DNA of 64,000 nt from Pseudomonas solani (GTDB lineage Bacteria; Pseudomonadota; Gammaproteobacteria; Pseudomonadales; Pseudomonadaceae): NCBI RefSeq assembly GCF_026072635.1, contig NZ_AP023081.1, forward strand, positions 4,212,501 through 4,276,500. The letters are read 5' to 3'. Position 1 is the first letter of the stretch, and each line of letters opens with the position of its first letter. Of the stretch, positions 7,664 to 16,040 are shown piece after piece. A program made the position numbers and the translations under genes. The notes beneath the pieces were generated by a model. That model worked only from the letters and a program-made list of their open reading frames with translations, was not told the DNA's origin and searched no databases.

Positions 7664-7709
7664 GGCATGCTAGAATTCGCGCCTTTCCTGATTGGCGAGG
7701 CGCGTGGCG

Positions 7710-7949
7710 ATGCTCCCCGAATGCAGCCTGTTCGGCACCCTGGGTTGCCATCTCTGTGAAGTGGCGGAGGGCGTGCTGATGCCCTTCGTCGAGCATGGCC
7801 TGATGGTCGAGTTGATGGACATCGCCGACCGCGAGGAATGGATGGACGACTACGCCCTGCGCATTCCCGTGTTGCGTCGCTGCGACACCGGTGCGGAACT
7901 GGACTGGCCTTTCGACGCGGCCAAGGTCGCCGCCTTCCTCGAACGCTGA
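7710..7949 (+). CDS. Small glutaredoxin-like (DUF836-type) protein
   Basis: 79-residue thioredoxin-fold protein with a CxxC redox motif (GTLGCHLCE) and a cis-Pro region (RIPVLRR). These are features of the short glutaredoxin-like/DUF836 family. The ATG at 7710 is preferred over upstream TTG (7692) and GTG (7704) codons because GAGG lies nine bases before it. A role in thiol-disulfide exchange is likely; the partner is unknown. Confidence 0.8.
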   Translation: MLPECSLFGTLGCHLCEVAEGVLMPFVEHGLMVELMDIADREEWMDDYALRIPVLRRCDTGAELDWPFDAAKVAAFLER

Positions 7950-8079
7950 CCGCCGGTCGGCCGCTTCCCCTCTCCGTATCTTCTCTCTGCACGTCACGGC
8001 AGCCTGTGGCGACTGCCTTTGCGCCGATCAATCCCCCTTTTGCGGAACGGATTGTCGATTTAAAGCAACAGTGAATACC

Positions 8080-8107
8080 TTGCCAAATGTTTCGTCGCTT
8101 GTATGAT
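8080..8107 (+). promoter_or_regulatory. Promoter of the marR-efflux operon
   Basis: TTGCCA (8080-8085) and TATGAT (8102-8107) with a 16-base spacer form a good sigma-70 promoter. The start of transcription would fall near 8114-8116, just before the MarR palindrome. Confidence 0.65.
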
Positions 8108-8121
8108 TGCCCAGTCAGTTA

Positions 8122-8133
8122 CTGCCTAGGCAG
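8122..8133. promoter_or_regulatory. Perfect palindrome, likely MarR operator
   Basis: CTGCCTAGGCAG is a perfect 12-base palindrome between the promoter and the marR start codon, 10 bases before the ATG. Its position fits autorepression of the operon by the MarR protein. Confidence 0.65.
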
Positions 8134-8143
8134 ATATTAGCCA

Positions 8144-8620
8144 ATGAAGCACTACAGCCCCGCCGACTACCCCTTCACCGGCTCCGTCGGCCAGTACATC
8201 GGGCGCTCCGCCATGCTCAAGGACCGCCTGCTCGATCGCTACCTGGCGCCCCTGGACATCACCTCCGCGCAGTTCAAGGTGCTGATGTTCATCTACATGG
8301 ACCGCGCCAACACTCCGGCCGACCTGTGCCGCGAGCTCTCGGTGGACAGTGGCTCCATGACCCGCATGCTCGACCGCCTGGAGAAGAAGGGCCTGCTGCT
8401 GCGCAAGCCCTGCCCGGAGGACCGTCGCAGCGTGCGCCTGGCCCTCAGCGAAGACGGCCTACGCATCAGCCAGCAGATGCCGGAGATCGTCGCCGACGCC
8501 ATGAACGAACTCACCAGCCCGCTGACCACTGAGGAACTCCGGACCCTGGTGGGCCTGCTGGGCAAGATCCTGCAAGGGCGCGACCCGTGCGCGCCGATCG
8601 GAGCCACTAACAATGAGTGA
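8144..8620 (+). CDS. MarR family transcriptional regulator
   Basis: 158-residue winged-helix regulator. The DNA-binding core spans about residues 40-100 (ITSAQFKVLMFIYM, then the recognition region LSVDSGSMTRMLDRLEKKG and the wing CPEDRRSVRLALSEDG). It is the first gene of an efflux operon and overlaps the outer-membrane factor gene by eight bases. MarR proteins in this arrangement repress the pump and release DNA on binding phenolic or other lipophilic compounds. Confidence 0.93.
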   Translation: MKHYSPADYPFTGSVGQYIGRSAMLKDRLLDRYLAPLDITSAQFKVLMFIYMDRANTPADLCRELSVDSGSMTRMLDRLEKKGLLLRKPCPEDRRSVRLALSEDGLRISQQMPEIVADAMNELTSPLTTEELRTLVGLLGKILQGRDPCAPIGATNNE

Positions 8621-10091
8621 ATTCAGCCGCACAGCACGCCTGGGGCGTAGCGCCCTGGTGCTCGGTGCCGCCCTAGCCCTGGCCGCCTGCGCCAGCTCCA
8701 GCGACCTGGAGCCCGAGGGCAAGGCCCTGGATGCCGCTGCCCTGCAGGCCGGGCGCAGCCTCGCGGGTACCCCGTTGAGCGCCGCCTGGCCGCGCCAGGA
8801 CTGGTGGAAGCAACTGGGCGATGCCCAGCTCGATGCCATGGTGGAGGAAGCCCTGGCTGGCTCGCCGGACCTGCAGGTGGCCAGCGCCCGCACCCGCAAG
8901 GCCCTGGCCGAAGCCCAGGCGCAGGACGCCGCGCGCATGCCCAGCGTCAATGCCAGCGCCAGCTATTCCGGTGCCCGAGCGCCGGAGAGCGTGGTGCCCG
9001 CGCCCATTGGCGGCAGCTATGCCGCGGTGAAGTACCTGTCCCTCGGTTTCAGTTACGACCTCGACCTCTGGGGCGGCAAGCGTGCCGCCTGGGAAGCCGC
9101 CCTCGGCCAGGCCCGCGCCGCCGAGGTGGACCAACAGGCCGCGCGCCTGAACCTGTCCGCCAGTGTCGCCCGCGCCTACAGCCAGCTCGCCTATGCCTTC
9201 GTCGCCCGTGACCTGGCGGAAGAAGAGTTGAAGCGCTCCGAACACCTCTACAGCCTCAGCAAGCAGCGCCTGGCCGCCGGCCTGGACAGCAAGGTGCAGC
9301 TGCAACAGAGCGAGGCCCAGCAGGCCGCCGCGCGCCAGCAACTGCTGGCCGCCGAGCAGCAGATCGACAGCGATCGCATCACCCTCGCCGTGTTGCTGGG
9401 GCAGGGCCCCGATCGTGGCCAGCGCATCCAGCGCCCCGTGGTGCTGCAGCCCACCGCCCTGGCGCTGCCGTCGAACCTGCCGGCCGAACTGCTCGGCCGC
9501 CGCCCGGACGTGATCGCCGCGCGCTGGCGCGTCGAAGCGGCGAGCAAGGGCATCGACTCGGCCAAGACCGGCTTCTATCCCAACCTCAACCTCAGTGCCA
9601 TGGTCGGCCTCGCCGCCCTGAGCAGCGGCGACCTGTTCCAGGGCGACAGCCGCTTCTACCAGGTGGCGCCGGCCATCTCCCTGCCGGTGTTCGATGGCGG
9701 CCGTCTGCGCGCCAACCTGGCCGGCGTGGACGCCGACTACGACCTGGCCGTGGCCCAGTACAACAAGACCCTGGTGGGCGCCCTCGGCGAGGTCAGCGAC
9801 GACCTCAGCCAGCTGCGCTCCCTGGCGCAGCAGATCGAGGTGCAGCGCCAGGCCCGTGACATCGCCAAATCCAACTACGACCTCGCCATGCGTCGCTACG
9901 GCGAAGGCATCGGCAACTACCTGGACGCCCTCAGCGTCGAGCAGCAACTGCTGGTCACCGAACGCCAGCTGGCCAGCCTGGACGTCCAGCAGATCGACAC
10001 CTCCGTGCGCCTGGTGCAGGCCCTCGGCGGTGGCTTCCAACCCGAACAGACTCCGCTCGCCCAGGGCGCCCGCCCGGCCGCCACTGAATGA
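8613..10091 (+). CDS. Outer-membrane efflux lipoprotein, NodT/OprM family
   Basis: 492-residue TolC-type channel lipoprotein. A lipobox (LALAAC, Cys about 26) ends a short signal peptide. Two internal repeats of the outer-membrane efflux fold follow (about 70-260 and 290-470), with the typical LGRRPDVIAARWR and long coiled-coil helices. It forms the outer-membrane duct for the EmrA/EmrB pump encoded next. It overlaps marR at its start, and its TGA overlaps an upstream in-frame ATG of the emrA gene. Confidence 0.92.
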   Translation: MSEFSRTARLGRSALVLGAALALAACASSSDLEPEGKALDAAALQAGRSLAGTPLSAAWPRQDWWKQLGDAQLDAMVEEALAGSPDLQVASARTRKALAEAQAQDAARMPSVNASASYSGARAPESVVPAPIGGSYAAVKYLSLGFSYDLDLWGGKRAAWEAALGQARAAEVDQQAARLNLSASVARAYSQLAYAFVARDLAEEELKRSEHLYSLSKQRLAAGLDSKVQLQQSEAQQAAARQQLLAAEQQIDSDRITLAVLLGQGPDRGQRIQRPVVLQPTALALPSNLPAELLGRRPDVIAARWRVEAASKGIDSAKTGFYPNLNLSAMVGLAALSSGDLFQGDSRFYQVAPAISLPVFDGGRLRANLAGVDADYDLAVAQYNKTLVGALGEVSDDLSQLRSLAQQIEVQRQARDIAKSNYDLAMRRYGEGIGNYLDALSVEQQLLVTERQLASLDVQQIDTSVRLVQALGGGFQPEQTPLAQGARPAATE

Positions 10092-10105
10092 ACGAGGCAC
10101 AGACC

Positions 10106-11293
10106 ATGACCACCCAGACTTCGGAAACCGCCGTCCAAGGCAACCCCAAGCGCAAGCGGATGCTGCTCATCCTGCTTGCCGTGATCCTCATCCTCGCCGC
10201 CCTCAGCTTCGCCTGGGAGCAGCTCTTCGGCCGCTGGAGCGAGCACACCGACGACGCCTACATCGGCGGCAACGTAGTGCAGATCACCCCGCAGACCGTG
10301 GGTACCGTGACCAGCATCGGCGCCGATGACGGCGACCTGGTGCACGAAGGCCAGGTGCTGGTGCGCTTCGACCCCAGCGATGCGGAGATCGGCCTGCAGC
10401 AGGCCGAAGCCAACCTGGCGCGCACCGTGCGCCAGGTGCGCGGCCTGTACAACAGCGTGGACGGCTACAAGGCCGAGGTGGCGGCGAAGAAGGTCGCCCT
10501 GGAGAAGGCCCGTGCCGACTTCGCCCGCCGTCGCAACCTGGCCAAGGATGGTGCGATCTCCCAGGAGGAACTGGCCCACGCCCGTGACGCCCTGGACTCC
10601 GCGCAAAGCTCCCTGACCAGCTCCGAGCAGCAGCTCAACAGCAGCCGTGCCCTGGTGGACGACACCGTGATCGCCTCCCACCCGGATGTGAAGGCTGCCG
10701 CCGCGACCCTGCGCCAGGCCTACCTGGAAGACGCCCGCGCCACCCTGGTTGCCCCGGTCACCGGTTATGTCGCCAAGCGCACCGTGCAGCTGGGCCAGCG
10801 CGTGCAGCCCGGCACCGCGCTGATGGCGGTCATCCCCCTGGACCAGGTGTGGATCGACGCCAACTTCAAGGAAACCCAGTTGAAGAACATGCGCATCGGT
10901 CAGCCGGTGGAGATCGAGTCCGATCTCTACGGCGGCGACGTGAAGTACAGCGGCACCGTGGACAGCCTCGGCGTCGGTACCGGCAGCGCCTTCTCCCTGC
11001 TGCCGGCGCAGAACGCCACCGGCAACTGGATCAAGATCGTCCAGCGCGTGCCGGTGCGCGTCCGCATCAACCCGGAGCAGCTCAAGGAGCACCCGCTGCG
11101 CATCGGCCTGTCGATGAGTGTCAAGGTCGACCTGCACGACCAGAGTGGCCCGTCCCTGGCCCAGCAGGCACCGAAGAAGCCGCTGTTCGCTACCGACGTC
11201 TACCAGCGCCAGCTGGCGGAAGCCGACCAGTTGATCGAGCAGCTGATCCACGCCAACGGCCCGGACGCCACCCACAAGACCGCGCAGCGCTGA
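10106..11293 (+). CDS. emrA: EmrA-type periplasmic adaptor (HlyD family)
   Basis: 395-residue membrane fusion protein. The N-terminal cytoplasmic tail (KRKRM) is followed by one membrane helix (about residues 16-36), a biotinyl/lipoyl half-motif (DDAYIGGNVVQITPQTVGTV), a coiled-coil hairpin (about 95-200), the second half (ATLVAPVTGYVAKRTV) and a beta-barrel domain (VWIDANFKETQLKN). It bridges the inner-membrane transporter and the outer-membrane channel. ATG 10106 has GAGG eight bases upstream and is preferred to ATG 10088, which overlaps the previous stop. Confidence 0.92.
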   Translation: MTTQTSETAVQGNPKRKRMLLILLAVILILAALSFAWEQLFGRWSEHTDDAYIGGNVVQITPQTVGTVTSIGADDGDLVHEGQVLVRFDPSDAEIGLQQAEANLARTVRQVRGLYNSVDGYKAEVAAKKVALEKARADFARRRNLAKDGAISQEELAHARDALDSAQSSLTSSEQQLNSSRALVDDTVIASHPDVKAAAATLRQAYLEDARATLVAPVTGYVAKRTVQLGQRVQPGTALMAVIPLDQVWIDANFKETQLKNMRIGQPVEIESDLYGGDVKYSGTVDSLGVGTGSAFSLLPAQNATGNWIKIVQRVPVRVRINPEQLKEHPLRIGLSMSVKVDLHDQSGPSLAQQAPKKPLFATDVYQRQLAEADQLIEQLIHANGPDATHKTAQR

Positions 11294-11303
11294 GACGGCG
11301 ACC

Positions 11304-12839
11304 ATGAGCGAGAACGCAGCAGCCAGCTTCACCCCGCCGAACCTGGTGCTGGCCACCATCGGCCTGTCGCTGGCGACCTTCATGCAGGTGCTCGACACCA
11401 CGATCGCCAACGTCGCCCTGCCGACCATCGCCGGCAACCTGGGGGTGAGTTCGGAGCAGGGCACCTGGGTGATCACCTCCTTCGCGGTGAGCAACGCCAT
11501 CGCCCTGCCGCTGACCGGCTGGATGAGCCGGCGGGTGGGCGAGGTGCGCCTGTTCATCGGCGCCACGCTGCTGTTCATGCTGGCGTCCTTCCTCTGCGGC
11601 GTGGCCCAGTCGATGAACAGCCTGGTGGGCTTCCGCGCCCTCCAGGGCTTCGTCGCCGGGCCGCTGTACCCCATCACCCAGACCCTGCTGCTGTCGATCT
11701 ACCCACCGGCGAAGCGGGGCATGGCCCTGGCGTTGCTGGCGATGGTCACGGTGGTGGCGCCCATTGCCGGGCCCATTCTCGGTGGCTGGATCACCGACGA
11801 CTTCAGCTGGCCGTGGATCTTCTTCATCAACCTGCCCATCGGCCTGTTCGCCGCCTTCGTGGTCTACCAGCAGCTGCGCAAGCGGCCGGTTACGCTCAAG
11901 CGCGAGCCCATGGACTGGATGGGCCTGGCGACCTTGGTGATCGGCGTCGGCGCGTTGCAGATCGTGCTCGACAAGGGCAACGACCTGGACTGGTTCGAAT
12001 CGAACTTCATCATCGGTGGCACGGTGATCGCGGTCATCGCCCTGGCGGTGTTCATCATCTGGGAGTTCACCGACCGCCACCCCATCGTCAACCTGCGGCT
12101 GTTCCGCCACCGCAACTTCACCGCCGGTACCGTGGCGCTGGTGGGCGGCTACGCGGCCTTCTTCGGCATCAACCTACTGTTGCCGCAGTGGCTGCAGACC
12201 CAGCTCGGCTACACCGCGACCTGGGCCGGCCTGGCGGCGGCGCCCATCGGCCTGCTGCCTGTGATCATGTCGCCCTTCGTGGGGCGTTACGCGCAGAACT
12301 TCGACCTGCGCGTGCTGGCCAGCCTGGCGTTCTTCGCCATCGGTGCCAGTTGCTTCATGCGGGCGTCCTTCACCACCGAGGTGGACTACCTGCACATCGC
12401 CCTGGTGCAGCTGTTCATGGGCTTCGGTGTGGCGCTGTTCTTCATGCCGATCCTCAGCATCCTGCTCTCGGACCTGCCGCAGAACGAAATCGCCGACGGC
12501 TCCGGCCTGGCCACCTTCCTGCGGACCCTGGGCGGCAGCTTCGCGGCCTCGCTCACCACCTGGATCTGGATACGCCGCGCCGACCAGCACCATGCCTACC
12601 TCACCGAGCACATCAGCGCCTACGAGCCCGGTACCCGCGAGGCGCTGGAGCAGATGGGCGGCATGAGCCAGCAGAACGCAGCGTCCCTGGACCACATCGT
12701 CACCGGGCAGGCGTACATGATGTCGACCATCGACTACTTCACGATGATCGGCTGGGTCTGCATGGGGTTGATCCTGCTCATCTGGCTGGCCAAGCCACCC
12801 TTCGGCGCCAAGCCCGGTGCGGCGGCCAACGCCCACTGA
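11304..12839 (+). CDS. emrB: EmrB-type drug efflux transporter, DHA2 major facilitator
   Basis: 511-residue transporter with about 14 membrane helices. Signatures include motif D of drug:H+ antiporters (LDTTIANVALPTIAGNLG) and motif C (GPILGGWI). Proton-driven export of hydrophobic toxic compounds is expected. It is the last gene of the operon, 10 bases after emrA, followed by a strong terminator. The substrate range cannot be read from the sequence. Confidence 0.94.
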   Translation: MSENAAASFTPPNLVLATIGLSLATFMQVLDTTIANVALPTIAGNLGVSSEQGTWVITSFAVSNAIALPLTGWMSRRVGEVRLFIGATLLFMLASFLCGVAQSMNSLVGFRALQGFVAGPLYPITQTLLLSIYPPAKRGMALALLAMVTVVAPIAGPILGGWITDDFSWPWIFFINLPIGLFAAFVVYQQLRKRPVTLKREPMDWMGLATLVIGVGALQIVLDKGNDLDWFESNFIIGGTVIAVIALAVFIIWEFTDRHPIVNLRLFRHRNFTAGTVALVGGYAAFFGINLLLPQWLQTQLGYTATWAGLAAAPIGLLPVIMSPFVGRYAQNFDLRVLASLAFFAIGASCFMRASFTTEVDYLHIALVQLFMGFGVALFFMPILSILLSDLPQNEIADGSGLATFLRTLGGSFAASLTTWIWIRRADQHHAYLTEHISAYEPGTREALEQMGGMSQQNAASLDHIVTGQAYMMSTIDYFTMIGWVCMGLILLIWLAKPPFGAKPGAAANAH

Positions 12840-12849
12840 GGCAATGCGC

Positions 12850-12887
12850 ACAGGGTAGATTGGCGCTAAGCGTAACGAGGCCCAACA
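12850..12887 (+). repeat. Degenerate intergenic REP-like copy
   Basis: The stretch GGTAGATTGGCGCTAAGCG with its following bases resembles a dispersed Pseudomonas intergenic element of the form GTAGG...GCGCTAAGCG...CC. Only one degenerate copy is present in this window, so the call is tentative. Confidence 0.3.
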
Positions 12888-12891
12888 CGAC

Positions 12892-12925
12892 GAAGCCCGA
12901 TGCACCCGCATCGGGCTTCTTTTTT
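12892..12925 (+). terminator. Terminator of the efflux operon
   Basis: GAAGCCCGATGC (12892-12903) and GCATCGGGCTTC (12908-12919) form a perfect 12-pair stem with an ACCC loop, followed by six T residues: a classic rho-independent terminator. Confidence 0.95.
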
Positions 12926-12981
12926 GCGGAGGGGAGAGGGCGGGGGAAGAAAGGAAAGGGGCCGGCTTTTTCGCAGGCAAT

Positions 12982-13010
12982 AAAAAACCCGCCTATAAGG
13001 CGGGTTTTTT
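12982..13010. terminator. Bidirectional terminator next to tRNA-Pro
   Basis: AAAAAACCCGCCT and AGGCGGGTTTTTT (13-base perfect arms) with an ATA loop. The A and T runs on the two sides allow termination in both directions, most likely for the minus-strand tRNA. Confidence 0.9.
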
Positions 13011-13017
13011 CGGGATA

Positions 13018-13094
13018 TGGTCGGAGCGACTGGATTCGAACCAGCGACCTTCTCGTCCCGAACGAGACGCGCTACCAAGCTGCGCTACGCTCCG
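13018..13094 (-). tRNA. tRNA-Pro (anticodon CGG)
   Basis: 77 bases including an encoded CCA. The minus strand begins CGGAGCG and ends CGCTCCGACCA, giving a seven-pair acceptor stem. The D arm AGCGCAGCTTGGTAGCG and the T arm GGTTCGAATCC are canonical. The anticodon stem TCTCG/CGAGA encloses the loop TTCGGGA, so the anticodon is CGG, reading proline codon CCG. A bidirectional terminator follows directly. Confidence 0.97.
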
Positions 13095-13219
13095 TGGAAT
13101 GAGCGCGCATTCTACAGAAAACTTTTTGGTCGACAAGGGGTTAGCTGAAATTTTTTTACCGGGGCAGGGCTGCCGCGGCGTCCGGGGGTATTGCCCTGTT
13201 GCAGGGGGCGGACAAAACG

Positions 13220-13251
13220 AAGCCCGCCTCGGGTGACCCCGCGACGGGCTT
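13220..13251 (-). terminator. Probable terminator after the YgdI/YgdR lipoprotein gene
   Basis: AAGCCCG (13220-13226) pairs with CGGGCTT (13245-13251), with an inner CGGGG/CCCG stem. On the minus strand the hairpin is followed by CGTTTTG. It lies 34 bases past the stop at 13285. Confidence 0.6.
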
Positions 13252-13284
13252 GTTCAGGCGACCGGGAAGGTCGCCGGATAAGGC

Positions 13285-13506
13285 TCAGAGTTCCTTGATG
13301 GTGCGAACCTGGTCCTTGTTGACCTTGGCGCGCTTGCCATCGAGTTGCTCGAACTCGTAGAAGCCGGAGTCATCGTCGTAATCGGGCTTGTCCACGGCCT
13401 GAATCTCGCGGCCGTCGTTCAGGGTGATCACGGTGGGGGACGAGCAGCCGGCCAGGGTAACCAGGCCGAGCGCGAGTACGAATGCGGGAATGATCCGCTG
13501 GTTCAT
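13285..13506 (-). CDS. YgdI/YgdR family small lipoprotein
   Basis: 73-residue lipoprotein: signal peptide ending in the lipobox LAGC (Cys about 21), then a ~50-residue SH3-like beta domain (VITLNDGREIQAVDKPDYD... RAKVNKDQVRTI). This is the YgdI/YgdR (DUF903) family of small outer-membrane or periplasmic lipoproteins. A GGAGAT ribosome binding site precedes the ATG. Function is not established; envelope homeostasis is the usual suggestion. Confidence 0.88.
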   Translation of the reverse strand: MNQRIIPAFVLALGLVTLAGCSSPTVITLNDGREIQAVDKPDYDDDSGFYEFEQLDGKRAKVNKDQVRTIKEL

Positions 13507-13590
13507 CTTCCATCTCCTTGATGAATGAACGGGAGGTTCTCGGGCTCTGACGGAAAACCAGCCGGCAAAGTTCCGGAAGCCCGCTGGATT

Positions 13591-14178
13591 TCATCCCGAT
13601 CCGCGCGGGTTCTCCAGCAGATCCGGCGTATTCAGGTTGGCCAGGCGCGGGTCGCCCACCGGGCATTCCACGGCGATCGGGTCGAGGGTGCGGAGGATGC
13701 GTTGCGGGCTGCGCTCACCGGCCTGCCAGGCCTGTTCGATCTGCGGCAAAAGGGTGCGCGGCAGCACGCTGAACAGCGGCTCCCAGTAACCGCCCTGGTG
13801 CAGCATCACCGGCCGCTCGCCGGCTTCGCGCAGCAGTGAGTCGAGCAGGGGGGCGTCCACCAGCGGCGCGTCGCAGGGCAACACCAGCAGGTGGTCGTGG
13901 CGCGCGGCGGCCAGCCCGGCTCGGATGCCGGCCAGTGGGCCCGGGTAATCGGGGCTGTCGTCCGTCACCAGTTGGTCCGCCCATTGCGCGTAGCGCTCGG
14001 CGTTGCGGTTGCAGGAAATGATCAGGTCATCGGTGCGTGCGCGGGTGGCGGCATGCAGCCAGACGATCAGCGGCTGGCCGCGCCATTCCACCAGGCCCTT
14101 GTCGCGGCCGCCCAGGCGCTGGCCGCGGCCGCCGGCGAGCAGCAGAACGGAGCAGGGAAGGGGGGCGTTGCCGGGCAT
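13591..14178 (-). CDS. mobA: Molybdenum cofactor guanylyltransferase
   Basis: 195-residue nucleotidyltransferase that attaches GMP to molybdopterin to form the bis-MGD cofactor. The N-terminal nucleotide-binding signature LLLAGGRGQRLGGRDKGL (residues 11-28) and the metal-binding LPCDAPLVD (about 101-109) are intact. ATG 14178 was chosen to fit the family N-terminus; the ribosome binding site is weak and a start 13 codons upstream (14217) is possible. It is divergent from moaB-moeA. Confidence 0.92.
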   Translation of the reverse strand: MPGNAPLPCSVLLLAGGRGQRLGGRDKGLVEWRGQPLIVWLHAATRARTDDLIISCNRNAERYAQWADQLVTDDSPDYPGPLAGIRAGLAAARHDHLLVLPCDAPLVDAPLLDSLLREAGERPVMLHQGGYWEPLFSVLPRTLLPQIEQAWQAGERSPQRILRTLDPIAVECPVGDPRLANLNTPDLLENPRGSG

Positions 14179-14249
14179 GGGCGGGCTCTCGGGAGGGGCG
14201 GCGCTGTGATATAACACCGGCCATTCTGTCCTACAACTGGAAGCCTGCC

Positions 14250-14789
14250 ATGAACCACAAGGCCGAGGCGGTATTCGTGCCCCTGAACATCGCCGTTCTC
14301 ACCGTCAGCGACACCCGCAGCCTGGAGACCGACACCTCCGGCCAGCTCTTCGTCGACCGCCTCACCGCTGCCGGGCACAAGCTCGCCGCCCGCGTGCTGC
14401 TGAGGGACGACCTCTACAAGATCCGCGCCCAGGTGGCGACCTGGATCGCCGAGGACGCGGTGCAGGTGGTGCTGATCACCGGCGGCACCGGCTTCACCGG
14501 GCGCGACAGCACCCCCGAGGCCATCGCCTGCCTGCTGGACAAGCAGGTGGACGGCTTCGGCGAGTACTTCCGGCAGATTTCGGTGGCCGACATCGGCACC
14601 TCCACCATGCAGTCCCGCGCCCTGGCCGGCCTTTCCAACGGCACCCTGGTGTGCAGCCTGCCGGGCTCCACCAACGCCTGCCGCACCGCCTGGGACGGCA
14701 TCCTCGCCGAGCAGCTGGACAACCGCCACCGCCCCTGCAACTTCGTGCCGCACCTGACCCGCGCCGACGCCTGCGAGAGCCGCGGGTGA
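14250..14789 (+). CDS. moaB: Molybdenum cofactor biosynthesis protein B (MoaB/MogA fold)
   Basis: 179-residue protein of the MoaB/Mog family, which adenylates molybdopterin ahead of molybdate insertion or is closely related to that enzyme. The core motif ITGGTGFTGRDSTPEA (about residues 77-92) binds the cofactor, and SLPGSTNAC is also characteristic. The TGA overlaps the GTG start of moeA (GTGA), indicating translational coupling. The neighbouring mobA and moeA support the assignment. Confidence 0.92.
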   Translation: MNHKAEAVFVPLNIAVLTVSDTRSLETDTSGQLFVDRLTAAGHKLAARVLLRDDLYKIRAQVATWIAEDAVQVVLITGGTGFTGRDSTPEAIACLLDKQVDGFGEYFRQISVADIGTSTMQSRALAGLSNGTLVCSLPGSTNACRTAWDGILAEQLDNRHRPCNFVPHLTRADACESRG

Positions 14790-16000
14790 GCTGCTGCGAC
14801 AACCCCGGCCTGATGCCGGTGGAAGACGCCCTGGCCCGGCTGCTGAAACTGGCCGGGGAGGCCGCCATCCGCGAGCAGGAAGAGGTCGCCCTGGCCGATG
14901 CCGATGGCCGTGTGCTGGCCGAACCCCTGGTGGCCGGCCTCGACCTGCCGCCCTGGGACAACAGTGCGATGGATGGCTACGCCCTGCGCCTGGCCGACTG
15001 GAGCGGCGAGCCGCTGGTGGTCAGCCAGCGCATTCAGGCGGGCAGCGCCCCCGGCCCGCTGCAGCCGGGCACCTGTGCGCGCATCTTCACCGGCGCGCCG
15101 CTGCCCGAAGGCGCGGACACGGTGGAGATGCAGGAAAACGCCGAGGTGCTGGACGACGGCCGCGTGCGCTTCATCGAGCCCATGAGTGCCAGGCAGAACG
15201 TGCGTCCCAAGGGCCAGGAAACCCGCAGCGGCGAAACCGTGCTGGATGCCGGCACCCTGCTGGGCCCCATCGAAATGGGCCTGGCCGCCACCCTCGGCGC
15301 CGCGCGCCTGCAGGTGCGCCGCCGGCCCCGCGTGGCGGTGCTCTCCACCGGTGATGAACTGGTCGCGCCGGGCCAGCCGCTCGGCCCGGGGCAGATCTAC
15401 AACAGCAACCGCACCCTGCTGATCGCCTGGCTGCGCCGCCTGGGTTGCGAGGTGGTGGATGGCGGCATCCTCGCCGACGACCTGGAACTGACCCGCAAGG
15501 CCCTGGGCGAGCTGACCGGCGTCGACCTGATCCTCTCCACCGGTGGCGTCTCCGTCGGCGAGGCGGACTTCCTCGGCCTGGCCCTGCGCGAGGCCGGCGA
15601 ACTGGCGTTGTGGAAGCTGGCGATCAAGCCGGGCAAGCCGCTCACCTTCGGCCACTTCCAGGGTGTGCCGGTGATCGGCCTGCCGGGCAACCCGGCCTCC
15701 ACCCTGGTGACCTTCGGCCTGCTCACCCGGCCCTACCTGCTGCGCCGCCTCGGCGTGGACAAGGTCGCGCCCCTGGGCTTCCCGGTACCGGCCGGCTTCA
15801 CCTGGAGCAAACCGGGCAACCGCCGCGAGTACCTGCGCGCCCGCCTCGAAAACGGCCGCGCGGTGATCTACCGCAACCAGAGTTCCGGTGTGCTGCGCAG
15901 CGCCGCCTGGGCCGAAGGCCTGGTGGAGGTGCTGGAAGGCACCACCCTGGCCGAAGGCGACAGCCTGCGCTTCATCCCGCTGAGCGAACTGCACGCCTGA
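14786..16000 (+). CDS. moeA: Molybdopterin molybdotransferase
   Basis: 404-residue MoeA, which inserts molybdate into adenylated molybdopterin. Motifs: PPWDNSAMDGYALR near residue 55, the central MPT-binding domain (LSTGDELVAPGQPL, NSNRTLL, STGGVSVGEADF) and the C-terminal barrel domain (LENGRAVIY). The GTG start at 14786 overlaps the moaB stop by four bases and keeps the family N-terminus; an internal ATG at 14813 is the alternative. Pseudomonas genomes often carry more than one moeA. Confidence 0.93.
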   Translation: MSCCDNPGLMPVEDALARLLKLAGEAAIREQEEVALADADGRVLAEPLVAGLDLPPWDNSAMDGYALRLADWSGEPLVVSQRIQAGSAPGPLQPGTCARIFTGAPLPEGADTVEMQENAEVLDDGRVRFIEPMSARQNVRPKGQETRSGETVLDAGTLLGPIEMGLAATLGAARLQVRRRPRVAVLSTGDELVAPGQPLGPGQIYNSNRTLLIAWLRRLGCEVVDGGILADDLELTRKALGELTGVDLILSTGGVSVGEADFLGLALREAGELALWKLAIKPGKPLTFGHFQGVPVIGLPGNPASTLVTFGLLTRPYLLRRLGVDKVAPLGFPVPAGFTWSKPGNRREYLRARLENGRAVIYRNQSSGVLRSAAWAEGLVEVLEGTTLAEGDSLRFIPLSELHA

Positions 16001-16005
16001 ACCCT

Positions 16006-16031
16006 GCAACCCGGACTTCGGTCCGGGCTGC
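16006..16031. repeat. UUCG-capped hairpin after moeA
   Basis: GCAACCCGGAC and GTCCGGGCTGC form an 11-base stem with one mismatch, capped by TTCG. It lies six bases after the moeA stop. There is no U-run; it may protect the 3' end of the mRNA or be part of the adjacent repeat cluster. Confidence 0.6.
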
Positions 16032-16040
16032 AAGCGGGGT

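Noticed and set aside
12866..13078. A 70-codon open frame on the minus strand across the tRNA-Pro gene
   Set aside because: It reads through the tRNA and two terminators and contains the KVAGSNPVAPT string that is a well-known translation artefact of tRNA T-arms.
13018..13094. tRNA-Pro as an integration site for a mobile element
   Set aside because: No integrase, no duplicated tRNA 3' end and no composition shift are seen on either side.
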